Below are positions 24,797 to 33,301 of a stretch of 64,000 bases of DNA, piece by piece. The notes beneath the pieces are model-generated. The model ran no database searches and had not been told where the DNA came from. It saw nothing but the letters and a program-made list of their open reading frames with translations. The translations under genes and the position numbers were made by a program. The DNA is from Prevotella sp. Its GTDB lineage: Bacteria; Bacteroidota; Bacteroidia; Bacteroidales; Bacteroidaceae. Numbering within the stretch: the stretch's first letter is position 1; each line of letters begins with the position of its first letter. The DNA lies in assembly GCA_017474845.1 (NCBI GenBank), contig JAFVGS010000008.1:1-64000 (forward strand). The letters run 5' to 3'.

Positions 24797-24834
24797 AAAA
24801 AAAATGGCAAAAATTTTCTTTTTTTGCCATTTTT
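24797..24834 (-). terminator. Terminator of the HtrA protease gene
   Basis: The stem AAAAATGGCAAAAA / TTTTTGCCATTTTT (24800-24813 with 24821-24834) is followed on the minus strand by a run of T residues. Confidence 0.75.
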
Positions 24835-24850
24835 GTTTGGAATAGGGGGA

Positions 24851-26350
24851 TTAGTCGTTCTCAAGCGGTACGGCGAAATAGCCCTTCTTGCCTGTCGGAT
24901 AGATACCCTGCACGTAGAGCACTGGCTCCTTGCTTGTGGAGGCTTCCTTCACGGCGTTCTGCATATCGTCGATGCTCTTGATGCTCTTGTCGTTCACACG
25001 CTGGATGATGAATCCCTTGGGCACGCCGGCATCCTTCAGTTTACCGCCGCTCACCTTGATCACTTCCAGTCCGTAGCCGATGTTCAGCTGCTCCTTTTGG
25101 GCGTCGGTGATGGCACGGAAGTTACCGCCCAGCACGTCGAGGTCGGCATTCTTCACCACTTTCGTATTACCCTGTTCGTTCTTCAGGGTCAGTGTGGCAG
25201 TCTTCTTCGACTTGTTGCGCAGGTAGTTCACGGTAATCTTGTCACCTGGGCGCTTCTGGGCGATGATGTTCTGCAGCTCGCCGAACTTTGTCACCTTCTG
25301 GCCGTCGATGTGGGTGATCACGTCGTCCTTCTTCAGACCAGCGTCTGCGGCAGCACCGTCTTCCACCACTTCTGCGATATAGATACCTTCCATCGTGCCG
25401 AGATCCACCTCGTTGCCCTTCTCCTTCTCAGAGTCCACATAGACGTTCACGTCCGAACCCTTGATGCCGATCATGGCGCGCTGCACGTTACCATACTGCT
25501 TGATATCGTCGACCACCTTGTTCATGATCGTGGTGGGGATGGCGAAGCCGTAGCCGATGTTCGAACCTGTCTGCGAGTAGATCATGGCGTTGATGCCGAT
25601 CAGGGCGCCGTTAGTGTTCACCAGCGCACCACCTGAGTTTCCTTGGTTGATGGCGGCATCGGTCTGGATCATCGACGAGACACCCTGTCCCATCGAACGG
25701 GCCTTGGCCGATACGATACCTGCTGTCACGGTGTTGTTAAGACCTAATGGGTTACCAACGGCCAGCACCCATTCGCCGATTTTCACGTCGTCGGAATTGG
25801 CAATCTGGATGGCTGGCAGATTCTTGCCGTCGATCTTGATCAGGGCAAGGTCTGTCGTAGCGTCGGCCCCGATGATGCGGGCGGAGTATTCCTTGTTGTC
25901 GTTCAGCGTTACCATCAGTTCGTCAGCGCCGTCCACCACGTGGTTGTTGGTCACGATATAGCCGTCGGCCGAGATGATGACACCTGATCCGGCACCCACG
26001 CGCTTCGGAGTCTGTATCTGACGCTGGCGGCGACCATTGTTACCGCCCTGTCCGCGACCGAAGAAGCCGCCGAAGGGATCGGAGAAGAAGTCCTCGAAGG
26101 GATCGCTATACTCGACGGTCTGCACTTTTGAGTTCTGCGTGTTCTTGATATACACCACCGACGGCAGCGCCTTCTCGGCTGCGTAGGTCAGGTCTACGGG
26201 CTGTACGGCTGGAGCCGACGAGACGACGGGGTTGGGAGAAGAGGGATTGGCTGCATTGGTCTTTGTGAAGGCTGCTACGGAGAGTACCAAGGCAACGGCG
26301 CATACTGCCGGCGTTGCCACATTGATGATTTTTTTCATATTCTCTGTCAT
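24851..26350 (-). CDS. degP: DegP/HtrA-family periplasmic serine protease
   Basis: The 499-residue protease/chaperone for misfolded envelope proteins has an N-terminal signal or anchor segment (about residues 8-28) and a trypsin-like domain. The catalytic triad is visible: His in TNNHVVDG near 138, Asp in DLALIKI near 168 and Ser in GNSGGALVN near 242. Two PDZ domains follow (about 300-390 and 420-499), with IYIAEVVEDGAAADAGLKKD in the first. An insert rich in Gly, Phe and Arg (FGRGQGGNNGRRQRQ) near residue 98 is in the position of the LA loop that controls activity. The start could be ATG 26350 or the MKK four codons later. Confidence 0.92.
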   Translation of the reverse strand: MTENMKKIINVATPAVCAVALVLSVAAFTKTNAANPSSPNPVVSSAPAVQPVDLTYAAEKALPSVVYIKNTQNSKVQTVEYSDPFEDFFSDPFGGFFGRGQGGNNGRRQRQIQTPKRVGAGSGVIISADGYIVTNNHVVDGADELMVTLNDNKEYSARIIGADATTDLALIKIDGKNLPAIQIANSDDVKIGEWVLAVGNPLGLNNTVTAGIVSAKARSMGQGVSSMIQTDAAINQGNSGGALVNTNGALIGINAMIYSQTGSNIGYGFAIPTTIMNKVVDDIKQYGNVQRAMIGIKGSDVNVYVDSEKEKGNEVDLGTMEGIYIAEVVEDGAAADAGLKKDDVITHIDGQKVTKFGELQNIIAQKRPGDKITVNYLRNKSKKTATLTLKNEQGNTKVVKNADLDVLGGNFRAITDAQKEQLNIGYGLEVIKVSGGKLKDAGVPKGFIIQRVNDKSIKSIDDMQNAVKEASTSKEPVLYVQGIYPTGKKGYFAVPLEND

Positions 26351-26357
26351 TTTTATT

Positions 26358-26394
26358 ATAATGTTTAATGTTTGACTTTTGATGTTTAATGATC
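26358..26394. repeat. Short tandem repeat upstream of the HtrA gene
   Basis: AATGTTTAATGTTTGACTTT followed by GATGTTTAATG gives units of about 8 bases within the leader region between the promoter and the ATG. Confidence 0.45.
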
Positions 26395-26414
26395 ACGTTC
26401 ATCGTTTTCGGGTG

Positions 26415-26422
26415 CAAATATA
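26415..26422 (-). promoter_or_regulatory. -7 box of the HtrA gene
   Basis: The minus strand reads TATATTTG, giving a leader of about 60 bases that contains the AATGTTT repeat. The rest of the gap up to rnpB is AT-rich with no other clear element. Confidence 0.6.
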
Positions 26423-26618
26423 GGTGCATTTTTCCGTATTGTGACAAAATGTCGTGAATATTTGTCCCAATTTAACAATTCGCCTTTCAGGCTTAACGGC
26501 TCTTTGCGGTTAACAGTTGAAATCTTAAATTACTGACAAATTTAAGAAAATGTCATATTTTTGATTGCATATTTGAAATTATCCGATTCTGACACTTTCA
26601 TAATTCAATTAATTTTCG

Positions 26619-26626
26619 TATCTTTG
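26619..26626 (+). promoter_or_regulatory. -7 box of rnpB
   Basis: TATCTTTG is found 5 bases before the first base of the RNase P P1 stem, consistent with transcription starting at the mature 5' end. Confidence 0.72.
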
Positions 26627-26631
26627 CACTC

Positions 26632-27041
26632 GAAAGCACCGCCACGGTCTGTCGCTGGTGCCATTTCGGCACGAGAGGAAAGTCCGGGCAGCACAGGGCG
26701 CCCCACTTCTGAAAGTGGAAGCTATTGGTGACAGTAGGTGAGGGCAGAAGAGAATGACCGCCTCTTCATCGTGAGGAGGTAAGGGTGAGAAGGTGGTGTA
26801 AGAGACCACCAGCCAATGGGTGATCATTGGGCTGTGTCCGCTGGGGGCTGCAAGTTCATGTATACCGTCCCGAGAGAGGGTTGCCCGCCCGAGTTGACGA
26901 AGGTCTGAGCAGTCATGCAACAGGGCCGGGGCTCATGCGGCGGAGGGTAGAACGCTTAAGCCATGGGGTGACTCATGGATTAGATAAATGACAGACGCCG
27001 CGCAAGCGGTACAGAACCCGGCTTACAGGGGCGGTGCTTTC
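26632..27041 (+). ncRNA. rnpB: RNase P RNA (type A)
   Basis: The catalytic RNA of RNase P matures tRNA 5' ends. The conserved 5' core GAGGAAAGTCCGGGC is at 26674-26688, and the 3' core includes GGGTAGAACGCTTAAG and AGATAAATGACAGACGC followed by ACAGAACCCGGCTTAC. The P1 stem pairs GAAAGCACCGCC (26632-26643) with GGCGGTGCTTTC (27030-27041). The length of about 410 bases fits type A. A short T run follows P1 and could end transcription weakly. Confidence 0.93.
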
Positions 27042-27074
27042 TTTTTCAGAATTTACACATTATTATATATCAAT

Positions 27075-28772
27075 ATGGCTACAGTAGACGACAAGAAAGT
27101 GATTTTCTCGATGGTGGGTGTGAGCAAGACCATCCAGCAGAACCAGAAACAAGTGCTCAAGAACATCTATCTCTCGTTCTTCTATGGGGCGAAGATCGGC
27201 ATCATCGGTCTGAATGGTGCCGGTAAGTCGACGCTCATGAAGATCATCGCCGGCATCGACCAGCAGTATCAGGGCAATGTCGTATGGGCGCCTGGCTATA
27301 CGGTAGGCTATCTGCCGCAGGATCCTCCGCTCAACGAGGAGAAGACCGTCAAGGAGAATGTGATGGAAGGCGTGCAGCATGTGTATGACGCTTTGGCAGA
27401 ATATGATGACATCAATGTGAAATTCGGCCTGCCTGAGTACTACGAGGATGCCGACAAGATGGACAAGCTCATGCAGCGACAGGCTGAGTTGCAGGACATC
27501 ATTGATGCTACTGATGCCTGGAACATGGACTCGAAGCTCGACCGCGCGATGGCTGCCTTGAACTGTCCGCCAGGCGACTGGAGCGTGAAGAACCTATCTG
27601 GAGGCGAGCGTCGTCGTGTGGCCCTCTGCCGGCTGCTGTTGCAGAAACCAGACGTGCTTCTGCTTGACGAGCCTACCAACCACCTCGATGCCGAATCCAT
27701 CGACTGGCTCGAACAGCATCTGCAGCAATATGAAGGTACCGTCATTGCCGTCACCCACGACCGATACTTCCTCGACGACGTGGCAGAATGGATTCTTGAG
27801 CTCGACCGCGGCGAGGGCATTCCCTGGAAGGGCAACTACTCCTCATGGCTCGAACAAAAGTCGCAACGTCTGGCTCAGGAGGAAAAACAGGCGTCTAAGC
27901 GCCGTAAGACCTTGGAGCGCGAGCTGGAGTGGGTGCGCATGGCTCCGAAGGCCCGTCATGCCAAGGGTAAGGCTCGTCTGAACTCCTACGACAAGATGCT
28001 CAACGAGGAACAGAAACAGAAGGAGGAGAAGCTTGAGATCTACATCCCCAATGGTCCGCGTCTGGGCAACAAGGTCATCATCGCTGACCACGTCGCCAAA
28101 TCCTATCCAGAGAAACCACTCTTCAGCGACCTCAGCTTCAACCTGCCGCCCAACGGCATTGTGGGTGTCATCGGCCCCAATGGCGCGGGCAAGACTACGC
28201 TCTTCCGGCTCATCATGGGACTCGAACAGGCTGATGCCGGCACCTTTGACGTCGGCGAGACCGTCAAGCTCTCCTATGTCGACCAACAGCACAAGGATAT
28301 CGATCCCGAGAAGAGCGTCTATCAGGTGGTAAGCGGTGGCAACGAGACCATCCGCATGGGCGGCCGTGATGTGAATGTACGTGCCTATCTGAGTCGCTTC
28401 AACTTCAGCGGCGCCGATCAGGAGAAGAAGTGCGGCGTGCTCTCTGGTGGTGAGCGCAACCGTCTGCACCTCGCCATCGCCCTCAAACAGGAGGGTAACG
28501 TACTGCTGCTCGACGAGCCTACCAACGACATCGACGTCAACACCCTCCGCGCTCTCGAGGAAGGTCTTGAGGCCTTTGCCGGATGTGCCGTCGTCATCAG
28601 CCACGACCGCTGGTTCCTCGACCGTATCTGCACCCACATCCTTGCTTTCGAAGGGGCGGGGAGTGTCTTCTACTTCGAAGGCAATTACTCCGAATACGAG
28701 GCCAACAAAGCCCAGCGCCTCGGCCTTGATGAACCCAAGCGTGCCCGTTACCGCAAACTCATGGAAGAGTGA
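27075..28772 (+). CDS. ettA: ABC-F translation factor EttA
   Basis: The 565-residue protein has two ATP-binding cassettes: Walker A GLNGAGKST near residue 47 and GPNGAGKTT near 368; signatures LSGGERRRVALCRLL near 175 and LSGGERNRLHLAIAL near 455. The basic linker between them (KRRKTLERELEWVRMAPKAR) is typical of EttA. The protein binds the ribosomal E site and throttles translation according to energy state. It has no membrane segment. The start is ATG 27075, because the longer frame runs back into rnpB. It begins 33 bases after rnpB and no clear promoter separates them. Confidence 0.9.
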   Translation: MATVDDKKVIFSMVGVSKTIQQNQKQVLKNIYLSFFYGAKIGIIGLNGAGKSTLMKIIAGIDQQYQGNVVWAPGYTVGYLPQDPPLNEEKTVKENVMEGVQHVYDALAEYDDINVKFGLPEYYEDADKMDKLMQRQAELQDIIDATDAWNMDSKLDRAMAALNCPPGDWSVKNLSGGERRRVALCRLLLQKPDVLLLDEPTNHLDAESIDWLEQHLQQYEGTVIAVTHDRYFLDDVAEWILELDRGEGIPWKGNYSSWLEQKSQRLAQEEKQASKRRKTLERELEWVRMAPKARHAKGKARLNSYDKMLNEEQKQKEEKLEIYIPNGPRLGNKVIIADHVAKSYPEKPLFSDLSFNLPPNGIVGVIGPNGAGKTTLFRLIMGLEQADAGTFDVGETVKLSYVDQQHKDIDPEKSVYQVVSGGNETIRMGGRDVNVRAYLSRFNFSGADQEKKCGVLSGGERNRLHLAIALKQEGNVLLLDEPTNDIDVNTLRALEEGLEAFAGCAVVISHDRWFLDRICTHILAFEGAGSVFYFEGNYSEYEANKAQRLGLDEPKRARYRKLMEE

Positions 28773-28887
28773 GTCGGCGAGAAGTGTGCGTAAAGTTGTT
28801 TCTAACCGGAATTATTCATAGAACGAAAAAAGAGAACGCATTTCTTGCAGAATTGCAGGAAAATTTGTAACATTGAATCAACTAAAA

Positions 28888-28917
28888 AAGAGCATGAGAT
28901 TCAGTTCCCATGCTCTT
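28888..28917. terminator. Bidirectional terminator between ettA and pheS
   Basis: AAGAGCATG (28888-28896) pairs with CATGCTCTT (28909-28917). It is flanked by A residues on the left and AATTTCTT on the right, so it can serve both convergent genes. Confidence 0.75.
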
Positions 28918-28948
28918 AATTTCTTATATGTGAAAAGTCACTTATTCG

Positions 28949-30010
28949 TTATCCGGCGGACTCAAATTCCTCAAGGAAGCGGATATCGTTCTCAGAGAAC
29001 ATGCGGAGGTCTGAGACGCGGTACTTCAGGTTGGTGATGCGCTCCACACCCATGCCGAAGGCATAGCCGCTGTATTCCTTGGAGTCGATGCCGCAGAGCT
29101 CCAGCACGTTGGGATCTACCATACCACAGCCGAGGATCTCCACCCAGCCGGTGTGCTTGCAGAAGCCGCAGCCCTCACCACCACAGATGAAGCAGGAGAT
29201 GTCCATCTCGGCACTGGGCTCCGTGAAGGGGAAGTAGGAGGGACGCAAGCGGATCTTGGTGTCGGGGCCGAACATCTCACGGGCAAACGACAGCAGCACC
29301 TGCTTGAGGTCGGTGAAGGAGACGTTCTTGTCGATATACAGGCCCTCCACCTGATGGAAGAAGCAGTGGGCACGGGCTGTGATAGCCTCATTGCGATAGA
29401 CACGGCCTGGGCAGATGACGCGGATGGAACTTGTGAGCTTGCCGTCCTCAGTGTGCATCTGCTCCATGATGCGGGCCTGGACACTGGAGGTGTGCGAGCG
29501 CAGCAGGATGTTCTTGGTCACATCATTGGGATGCTGGGAGACGAAGAAGGTGTCCTGCATATCGCGGGCGGGATGGTCGGCTGCGAAGTTCATCTTGGTA
29601 AAGACATGGAGGTCGTCTTCCACTTCTGGTCCGTCAGCAAGGACAAAGCCCATGCGGGAGAAGATGTCGATAATCTCGTTGGTGACGATGGTCAGGGGAT
29701 GACGGGTGCCAAGCTTGATGGGGTAGGGCGTGCGCGTCAGGTCAATGCTCTCATCAGCAGAGTCCTGAGACTGACACTCCTCGCGCAGCTGGTTGATGCG
29801 CTCGGTGGCCAGCGTCTTCAGTTCGTTGATCTTCATGCCGACGGCTTTCTTCTGGTCGGCAGGCACCTCGCGGAAGTCATTCATCAACAGCGTGATCTCA
29901 CCTTTCTTGCTGAGGTATTTCAGTCGCAGCTGTTCGACCTCATCAGCGTTTTTCGCACTCAGTTCCTGCACCTCTTTGAGCAGGGCGTCTATCTTGTCAA
30001 TGATACTCAT
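28949..30010 (-). CDS. pheS: Phenylalanyl-tRNA synthetase, alpha subunit
   Basis: This 353-residue class II synthetase subunit charges tRNA-Phe together with PheT, which is not in this window. Seen: an N-terminal coiled coil (about 1-90) that binds tRNA, HPLTIVTNEIIDIFSRMGF near 124, motif 2 around SIRVICPGRVYRNEAITARA, and motif 3 in AFGMGVERITNLKY near the C-terminus. The start at ATG 30010 (MSIIDKIDALLKEV) follows the promoter. The promoter shares a distinctive block with thrS. Confidence 0.95.
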   Translation of the reverse strand: MSIIDKIDALLKEVQELSAKNADEVEQLRLKYLSKKGEITLLMNDFREVPADQKKAVGMKINELKTLATERINQLREECQSQDSADESIDLTRTPYPIKLGTRHPLTIVTNEIIDIFSRMGFVLADGPEVEDDLHVFTKMNFAADHPARDMQDTFFVSQHPNDVTKNILLRSHTSSVQARIMEQMHTEDGKLTSSIRVICPGRVYRNEAITARAHCFFHQVEGLYIDKNVSFTDLKQVLLSFAREMFGPDTKIRLRPSYFPFTEPSAEMDISCFICGGEGCGFCKHTGWVEILGCGMVDPNVLELCGIDSKEYSGYAFGMGVERITNLKYRVSDLRMFSENDIRFLEEFESAG

Positions 30011-30036
30011 AATTACGATTTTATCAAATTTGCGTG

Positions 30037-30074
30037 CAAAGGTACTTATTTTTTTAGACAAAAGTACAAAAGAA
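30037..30074 (-). promoter_or_regulatory. pheS promoter with tandem TTCTTTTG-type block
   Basis: On the minus strand TTCTTTTG (30067-30074) and TACTTTTG (30059-30066) are followed by TCTAAAAAAATAAG and the -7 box TACCTTTG (30037-30044). The thrS promoter (37589-37626) is the same except for two bases. Confidence 0.78.
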
Positions 30075-30090
30075 ACAAAAAAAATATCTG

Positions 30091-30128
30091 TTCTTATGTT
30101 CTTATGTCTAAAATTATGTGTAATTTTG
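30091..30128 (+). promoter_or_regulatory. DUF4348-murB operon promoter with tandem TTCTTATG block
   Basis: TTCTTATG twice in tandem (30091-30106), then TCTAAAA and, 14 bases after the second unit, TAATTTTG (30121-30128). The spacing equals that of the pheS and thrS promoters, and it is arranged back to back with pheS. Confidence 0.68.
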
Positions 30129-30169
30129 CCGAAAAAATTGAGAGAACAGGTGAAAAAGTACTAAAGGAG

Positions 30170-31012
30170 ATGAGAAAGTATCTTTGGCCTATGCTGATGT
30201 GCCTGCTGCTGACATTCTCTTGCACTGGGAAGAAGGCAGGCGTGGAAATGGATGTTCCGGCAGACACTGTGGCAGACTCGTCGCAGGTGGTGATTGAGGA
30301 CACGCTAGAACAACTGATCACAGAGACCCCCATGCCAAGGGCCGCTGATGCGATCTTTGACGACTTCGTCTTCAACTTCACAGCCAACAAGCGGCTGCAG
30401 TTCGAACGCATCGTCTTCCCCCTGCGTGTGACGGAGGCCGACGGCAAGACACTGATGACGGAGAAGTCGCAGTGGAAGATGGATCACCTGTTTATGCGTC
30501 AGGGCTATTACACGCTGCTCTTTGACGACGAAGACCAGATGTCGCACATGAAGGACACGGCTGTGAATGAGGCCATCGTGGAGAAGATCATGCTGAGGAA
30601 GAACCAGGTGAAGAACTATTATTTCCGCCGTGTGCGCGGTGCCTGGATGATGTATGAGGTGCGGACGATACCGATGGAGGAGGATGCCAATGCCTCGTTC
30701 CTCTCGTTCTACAAGCGCTTCACCACAGACAGCGTCTTCCAGGTAGAGAGCATCAATGAGACGGTGCAGTTCGTGGGCCCGGACCCCGACGATGATTTCA
30801 ACGTGATGGAGGGGGTCATCACACCAGACACGTGGGAGGCCTTTGCGCCGCAGCTGCCTGGCAAGGTGCTCTATAACATCGTCTACGGCAAGCCCGAGAC
30901 CGAGGGCAACAAGAAGATTTTCCTGATGCGGGGCGTGTCGAACGGACTGGAAGTGGAACTGCGTTTCAAGAAGGTAGGCGGCAAATGGCTGCTGATGAAA
31001 ATGACCACATAG
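30170..31012 (+). CDS. DUF4348 family lipoprotein
   Basis: The 280-residue lipoprotein has a signal MRKYLWPMLMCLLLTFSCTG with the modified Cys near residue 18. An acidic linker leads into a domain that resembles DUF4348 proteins (FDDFVFNFTANKRLQFERIV near 73; YYFRRVRGAWMMYEV near 145). The role is unknown; the location is the periplasmic side of a membrane. An AAAGGAG sequence directly abuts the chosen ATG. The coding region overlaps the murB start by 28 bases. Confidence 0.75.
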   Translation: MRKYLWPMLMCLLLTFSCTGKKAGVEMDVPADTVADSSQVVIEDTLEQLITETPMPRAADAIFDDFVFNFTANKRLQFERIVFPLRVTEADGKTLMTEKSQWKMDHLFMRQGYYTLLFDDEDQMSHMKDTAVNEAIVEKIMLRKNQVKNYYFRRVRGAWMMYEVRTIPMEEDANASFLSFYKRFTTDSVFQVESINETVQFVGPDPDDDFNVMEGVITPDTWEAFAPQLPGKVLYNIVYGKPETEGNKKIFLMRGVSNGLEVELRFKKVGGKWLLMKMTT

Positions 31013-32055
31013 AAGTGAAGGATTTCAAGGATTATAGTCTGAAGGAGCATAATACATTTGGCATTGATGCCAAGTGCAGACGGTTCATCGAGTTTGAGGA
31101 CGATGATGAAGCCGTTGAGGTGGCTAAGATCCTGCGTGAATCGGCTACACCTTATATTATAATAGGTGGAGGCAGCAACCTCCTGCTGACGAAGGACTTT
31201 GATGGCATCGTAGTGCGTTCAGGCATTTTACACACGGGGACAGGAACGCTGTGTAATTTAGCTCAGAATTACACAGCGTTCCTGTCCCCGTGTGTAAAAT
31301 TTGGCAGCGGAGAGGTGTGGGATGACGTGGTGGCTTATTGTGTCAAGCAGGGCTGGTACGGCATGGAGAACCTCTCGCTGATTCCTGGCGACGTGGGGGC
31401 TTCGGCCGTGCAGAACATTGGGGCATACGGTGTGGAGGCCAAGGATCTGATCGATAGTGTGGAGGCTGTGGAGATAGCAACGGGTCAGGTGGTGACCATC
31501 TCAGGCAAGGACTGCGGCTATGGCTATCGGCAGAGCAAGTTCAAACAGGAGTGGAAGAACCGTTATCTGATCACCCACGTTACCTATCAGCTCTCTACGT
31601 CTTTCCAGCCGCATCTGGACTATGGCAACATCCGTCAGGAACTGGAAAAGAAGGGTATTACAGAGCCTACCGCCCAGCAACTGCGTGATGTGATCATCGA
31701 TATCCGCAATGCCAAGCTGCCCGATCCCAAGATTGAGGGCAATGCCGGTAGTTTCTTTATGAATCCCATCGTTACCCGACAGAAATACGAGAAGCTGGCA
31801 GCTCAGTATCCTACGATGCCTCATTACGAGGTAGACGGCAGCCATGAGAAGATTCCGGCAGGCTGGATGATTGAGCAGTGTGGCTGGAAGGGGAAGAGCC
31901 TGGGACGTGCCGGTGTGCACGACAAGCAGGCGCTGGTGCTTGTGAACCGTGGTGGTGCCACTGGGGCTGAGATCGTCGCCCTCTGTGATGCCATCCGCAA
32001 GGACGTCAAGGCCAAATTCGACATCGATATCCACCCTGAGGTAAATATTATATGA
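30985..32055 (+). CDS. murB: UDP-N-acetylenolpyruvoylglucosamine reductase
   Basis: This FAD enzyme makes UDP-N-acetylmuramate for peptidoglycan. Seen: NTFGIDAKCRRF near the N-terminus, the FAD-binding IIIGGGSNLLLTKDF, ENLSLIPGDVGASAVQNIGA with YGVEAKDLID, and the C-terminal GNAGSFFMNPIV and AGWMIEQCGWKG of type I MurB. The ATG at 30985 is used, but a GTG at 31015 (VKDFKDYSLKEHNTFGI) fits the usual N-terminus better. Residues 81-106 are encoded by a perfect 34-bp palindrome at 31225-31300. They replace the sequence expected between the FAD motif and GSGEVWDD. The frame is intact. Confidence 0.92.
   Translation: MAADENDHIEVKDFKDYSLKEHNTFGIDAKCRRFIEFEDDDEAVEVAKILRESATPYIIIGGGSNLLLTKDFDGIVVRSGILHTGTGTLCNLAQNYTAFLSPCVKFGSGEVWDDVVAYCVKQGWYGMENLSLIPGDVGASAVQNIGAYGVEAKDLIDSVEAVEIATGQVVTISGKDCGYGYRQSKFKQEWKNRYLITHVTYQLSTSFQPHLDYGNIRQELEKKGITEPTAQQLRDVIIDIRNAKLPDPKIEGNAGSFFMNPIVTRQKYEKLAAQYPTMPHYEVDGSHEKIPAGWMIEQCGWKGKSLGRAGVHDKQALVLVNRGGATGAEIVALCDAIRKDVKAKFDIDIHPEVNII
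31225..31300. repeat. Perfect palindrome inserted in frame in murB
   Basis: Two 34-bp arms (31225-31258 and 31267-31300) are exact inverted copies around the 8-base loop TAGCTCAG. The core CACGGGGACAGGAACGCTG resembles the GGGGGGACGGTTC core of the palindrome at 3359. It translates to a peptide containing TGTGTLCNLAQNYTAFLS. Confidence 0.88.
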
Positions 32056-32813
32056 GACTGACATTCTTAGGAACGGGAACATCATGTGGCGTACCGGTCA
32101 TCGGTTGCCAGTGTGAGGTCTGCCAGAGCAAGGACCCGCGTGATAAGCGTCTGCGCTGTTCTGCCTTGGTGGAGACGGATACCACCCGTCTGCTCATCGA
32201 CTGTGGGCCTGATTTCCGTCAGCAGATACTGACGCAGCCCTTCCGCAAGATCGACGGCATCCTGATCACCCATTCCCACTACGACCACATGGGAGGTATG
32301 GACGATATCCGTCCTTACTGTCAGTTTGGTGAGATCAACGTCTACGCCGATCCCAAGGCGAAGGAAGGCATGCTGGAGATGCTGCCTTACTGCTTTGCTG
32401 AGAATCGCTATCCTGGCGTGCCTGCCATCGGACTGCATGAGATCCTGCCGCATCACCCCCTGCACATCGGCGACCTCGACATCATGCCCATTGAGGTGAT
32501 GCACGGCAAGCTGCCCATCCTCGGCTATCGCATAGGTCCACTGGCGTATATCACGGACATGAAGTCGATCGATGATTCTGAGCTGCCGTATCTGGAGGGC
32601 ACCCAGTTGCTGGTGGTGAACGCCCTCCGCTTCACCAAGCCCCACCATTCCCATCAGCTGGTGGATGATGCCGTCGCCTTCGCCAAAAGGGTAGGAGCCC
32701 CCAGGACTTTACTCATCCACATGTGTCACGATATCGGTCTGCATGAACAGGTCAACAAGATACTTCCTGAGGGAATCGATCTGGCCTACGACGGGCAAAT
32801 AGTGACGCTTTGA
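32052..32813 (+). CDS. MBL-fold metallohydrolase (PhnP-like)
   Basis: The 253-residue metallo-beta-lactamase-fold protein has the metal motif THSHYDHMGG (HxHxDH) near residue 75, GTGTSCGVPVIGCQCEVC at the N-terminus and MCHDIGLHEQ at the C-terminus. It resembles PhnP phosphodiesterases and related hydrolases. The N-terminal Cys pair (CQCEVC) may hold a structural metal as in PhnP. The substrate is unknown. Its ATG overlaps the murB stop (ATGA), so it is co-translated. Confidence 0.85.
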   Translation: MRLTFLGTGTSCGVPVIGCQCEVCQSKDPRDKRLRCSALVETDTTRLLIDCGPDFRQQILTQPFRKIDGILITHSHYDHMGGMDDIRPYCQFGEINVYADPKAKEGMLEMLPYCFAENRYPGVPAIGLHEILPHHPLHIGDLDIMPIEVMHGKLPILGYRIGPLAYITDMKSIDDSELPYLEGTQLLVVNALRFTKPHHSHQLVDDAVAFAKRVGAPRTLLIHMCHDIGLHEQVNKILPEGIDLAYDGQIVTL

Positions 32814-32886
32814 TAGTAAAAAAGTGTTTAATACTGCTCTTAATAGTTAATAAGTCTTTAATTTGAGCACTTTTTCGGTATAAATG

Positions 32887-32917
32887 TTTGGAGGGTAGAA
32901 TAAAAGTCGTATCTTTG
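32887..32917 (+). promoter_or_regulatory. Free-standing promoter before a candidate small RNA
   Basis: TTTG (32887-32890) and TATCTTTG (32910-32917) are separated by 19 bases. No reading frame follows on this strand for over 1 kb; a terminator lies 45 bases downstream. Confidence 0.72.
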
Positions 32918-32923
32918 CAATGT

Positions 32924-32987
32924 GTTTTTCATAGTATTAGATTTAAGGTTAACAAAGGTTTGGGACCACAGCGGTGGTCCTTTTTTT
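32924..32987 (+). ncRNA. Candidate small RNA of about 64 bases
   Basis: A consensus promoter and a strong terminator (GGACCAC / GTGGTCC with AGCG loop, then seven T) bracket a short sequence that includes CATAGTATTAGATTTAAGG and TTAACAAAGG. It has no start codon with a useful frame. It lies between the convergent MBL-fold gene and the 94-residue gene. I have an unverified impression that this sequence recurs in other Bacteroidales genomes. Confidence 0.6.
32963..32987 (+). terminator. Terminator of the candidate small RNA
   Basis: GGACCAC (32963-32969), loop AGCG, GTGGTCC (32974-32980), then TTTTTTT. Confidence 0.82.
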
Positions 32988-33015
32988 CGTCTTTACGCCT
33001 GAATGTCTAAGCGTG

Positions 33016-33300
33016 TTAACGTCTTTTCTTGGAATTCTTGGAGGTCCCCCCAAAGAGGCTGCCATAGTTTTTCATCAGCTTTCTGATGAGCAGGAAAGCA
33101 TCGATGGCTGTGATGCTGTTGGCAATAAGGCCGGAGATATATTCACCCTTAGTACTTCCTTCGCGCTTGATGAAGGTCTGATTCCACAAAGCACTGAACT
33201 TCGTGTTGTCTTGCTGTATCTCAGAGGCAAGTTCTTCCTTACGGAGGCGGATCTCTTCAAGCGTGTGATAATGGCGTGTCGGCTTTTTTACTGGAAGCAT
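33016..33300 (-). CDS. Uncharacterised small basic protein (third gene of the YtxH set)
   Basis: The 94-residue product begins MLPVKKPTRHYHTLEEIRLR and has a helical middle region, with a weakly hydrophobic helix (about 55-72) and a very basic tail GGTSKNSKKRR. I do not know its family. It follows the holin-like and YtxH genes on the same strand and may be a partner of these membrane proteins. Confidence 0.62.
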   Translation of the reverse strand: MLPVKKPTRHYHTLEEIRLRKEELASEIQQDNTKFSALWNQTFIKREGSTKGEYISGLIANSITAIDAFLLIRKLMKNYGSLFGGTSKNSKKRR

Positions 33301-33301
33301 G

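Noticed and set aside
32818..32875. AAAAAGTG/CACTTTTT as terminator of the MBL-fold gene
   Set aside because: The stem is A/T-rich with a loop of over 40 bases; not convincing as a terminator.
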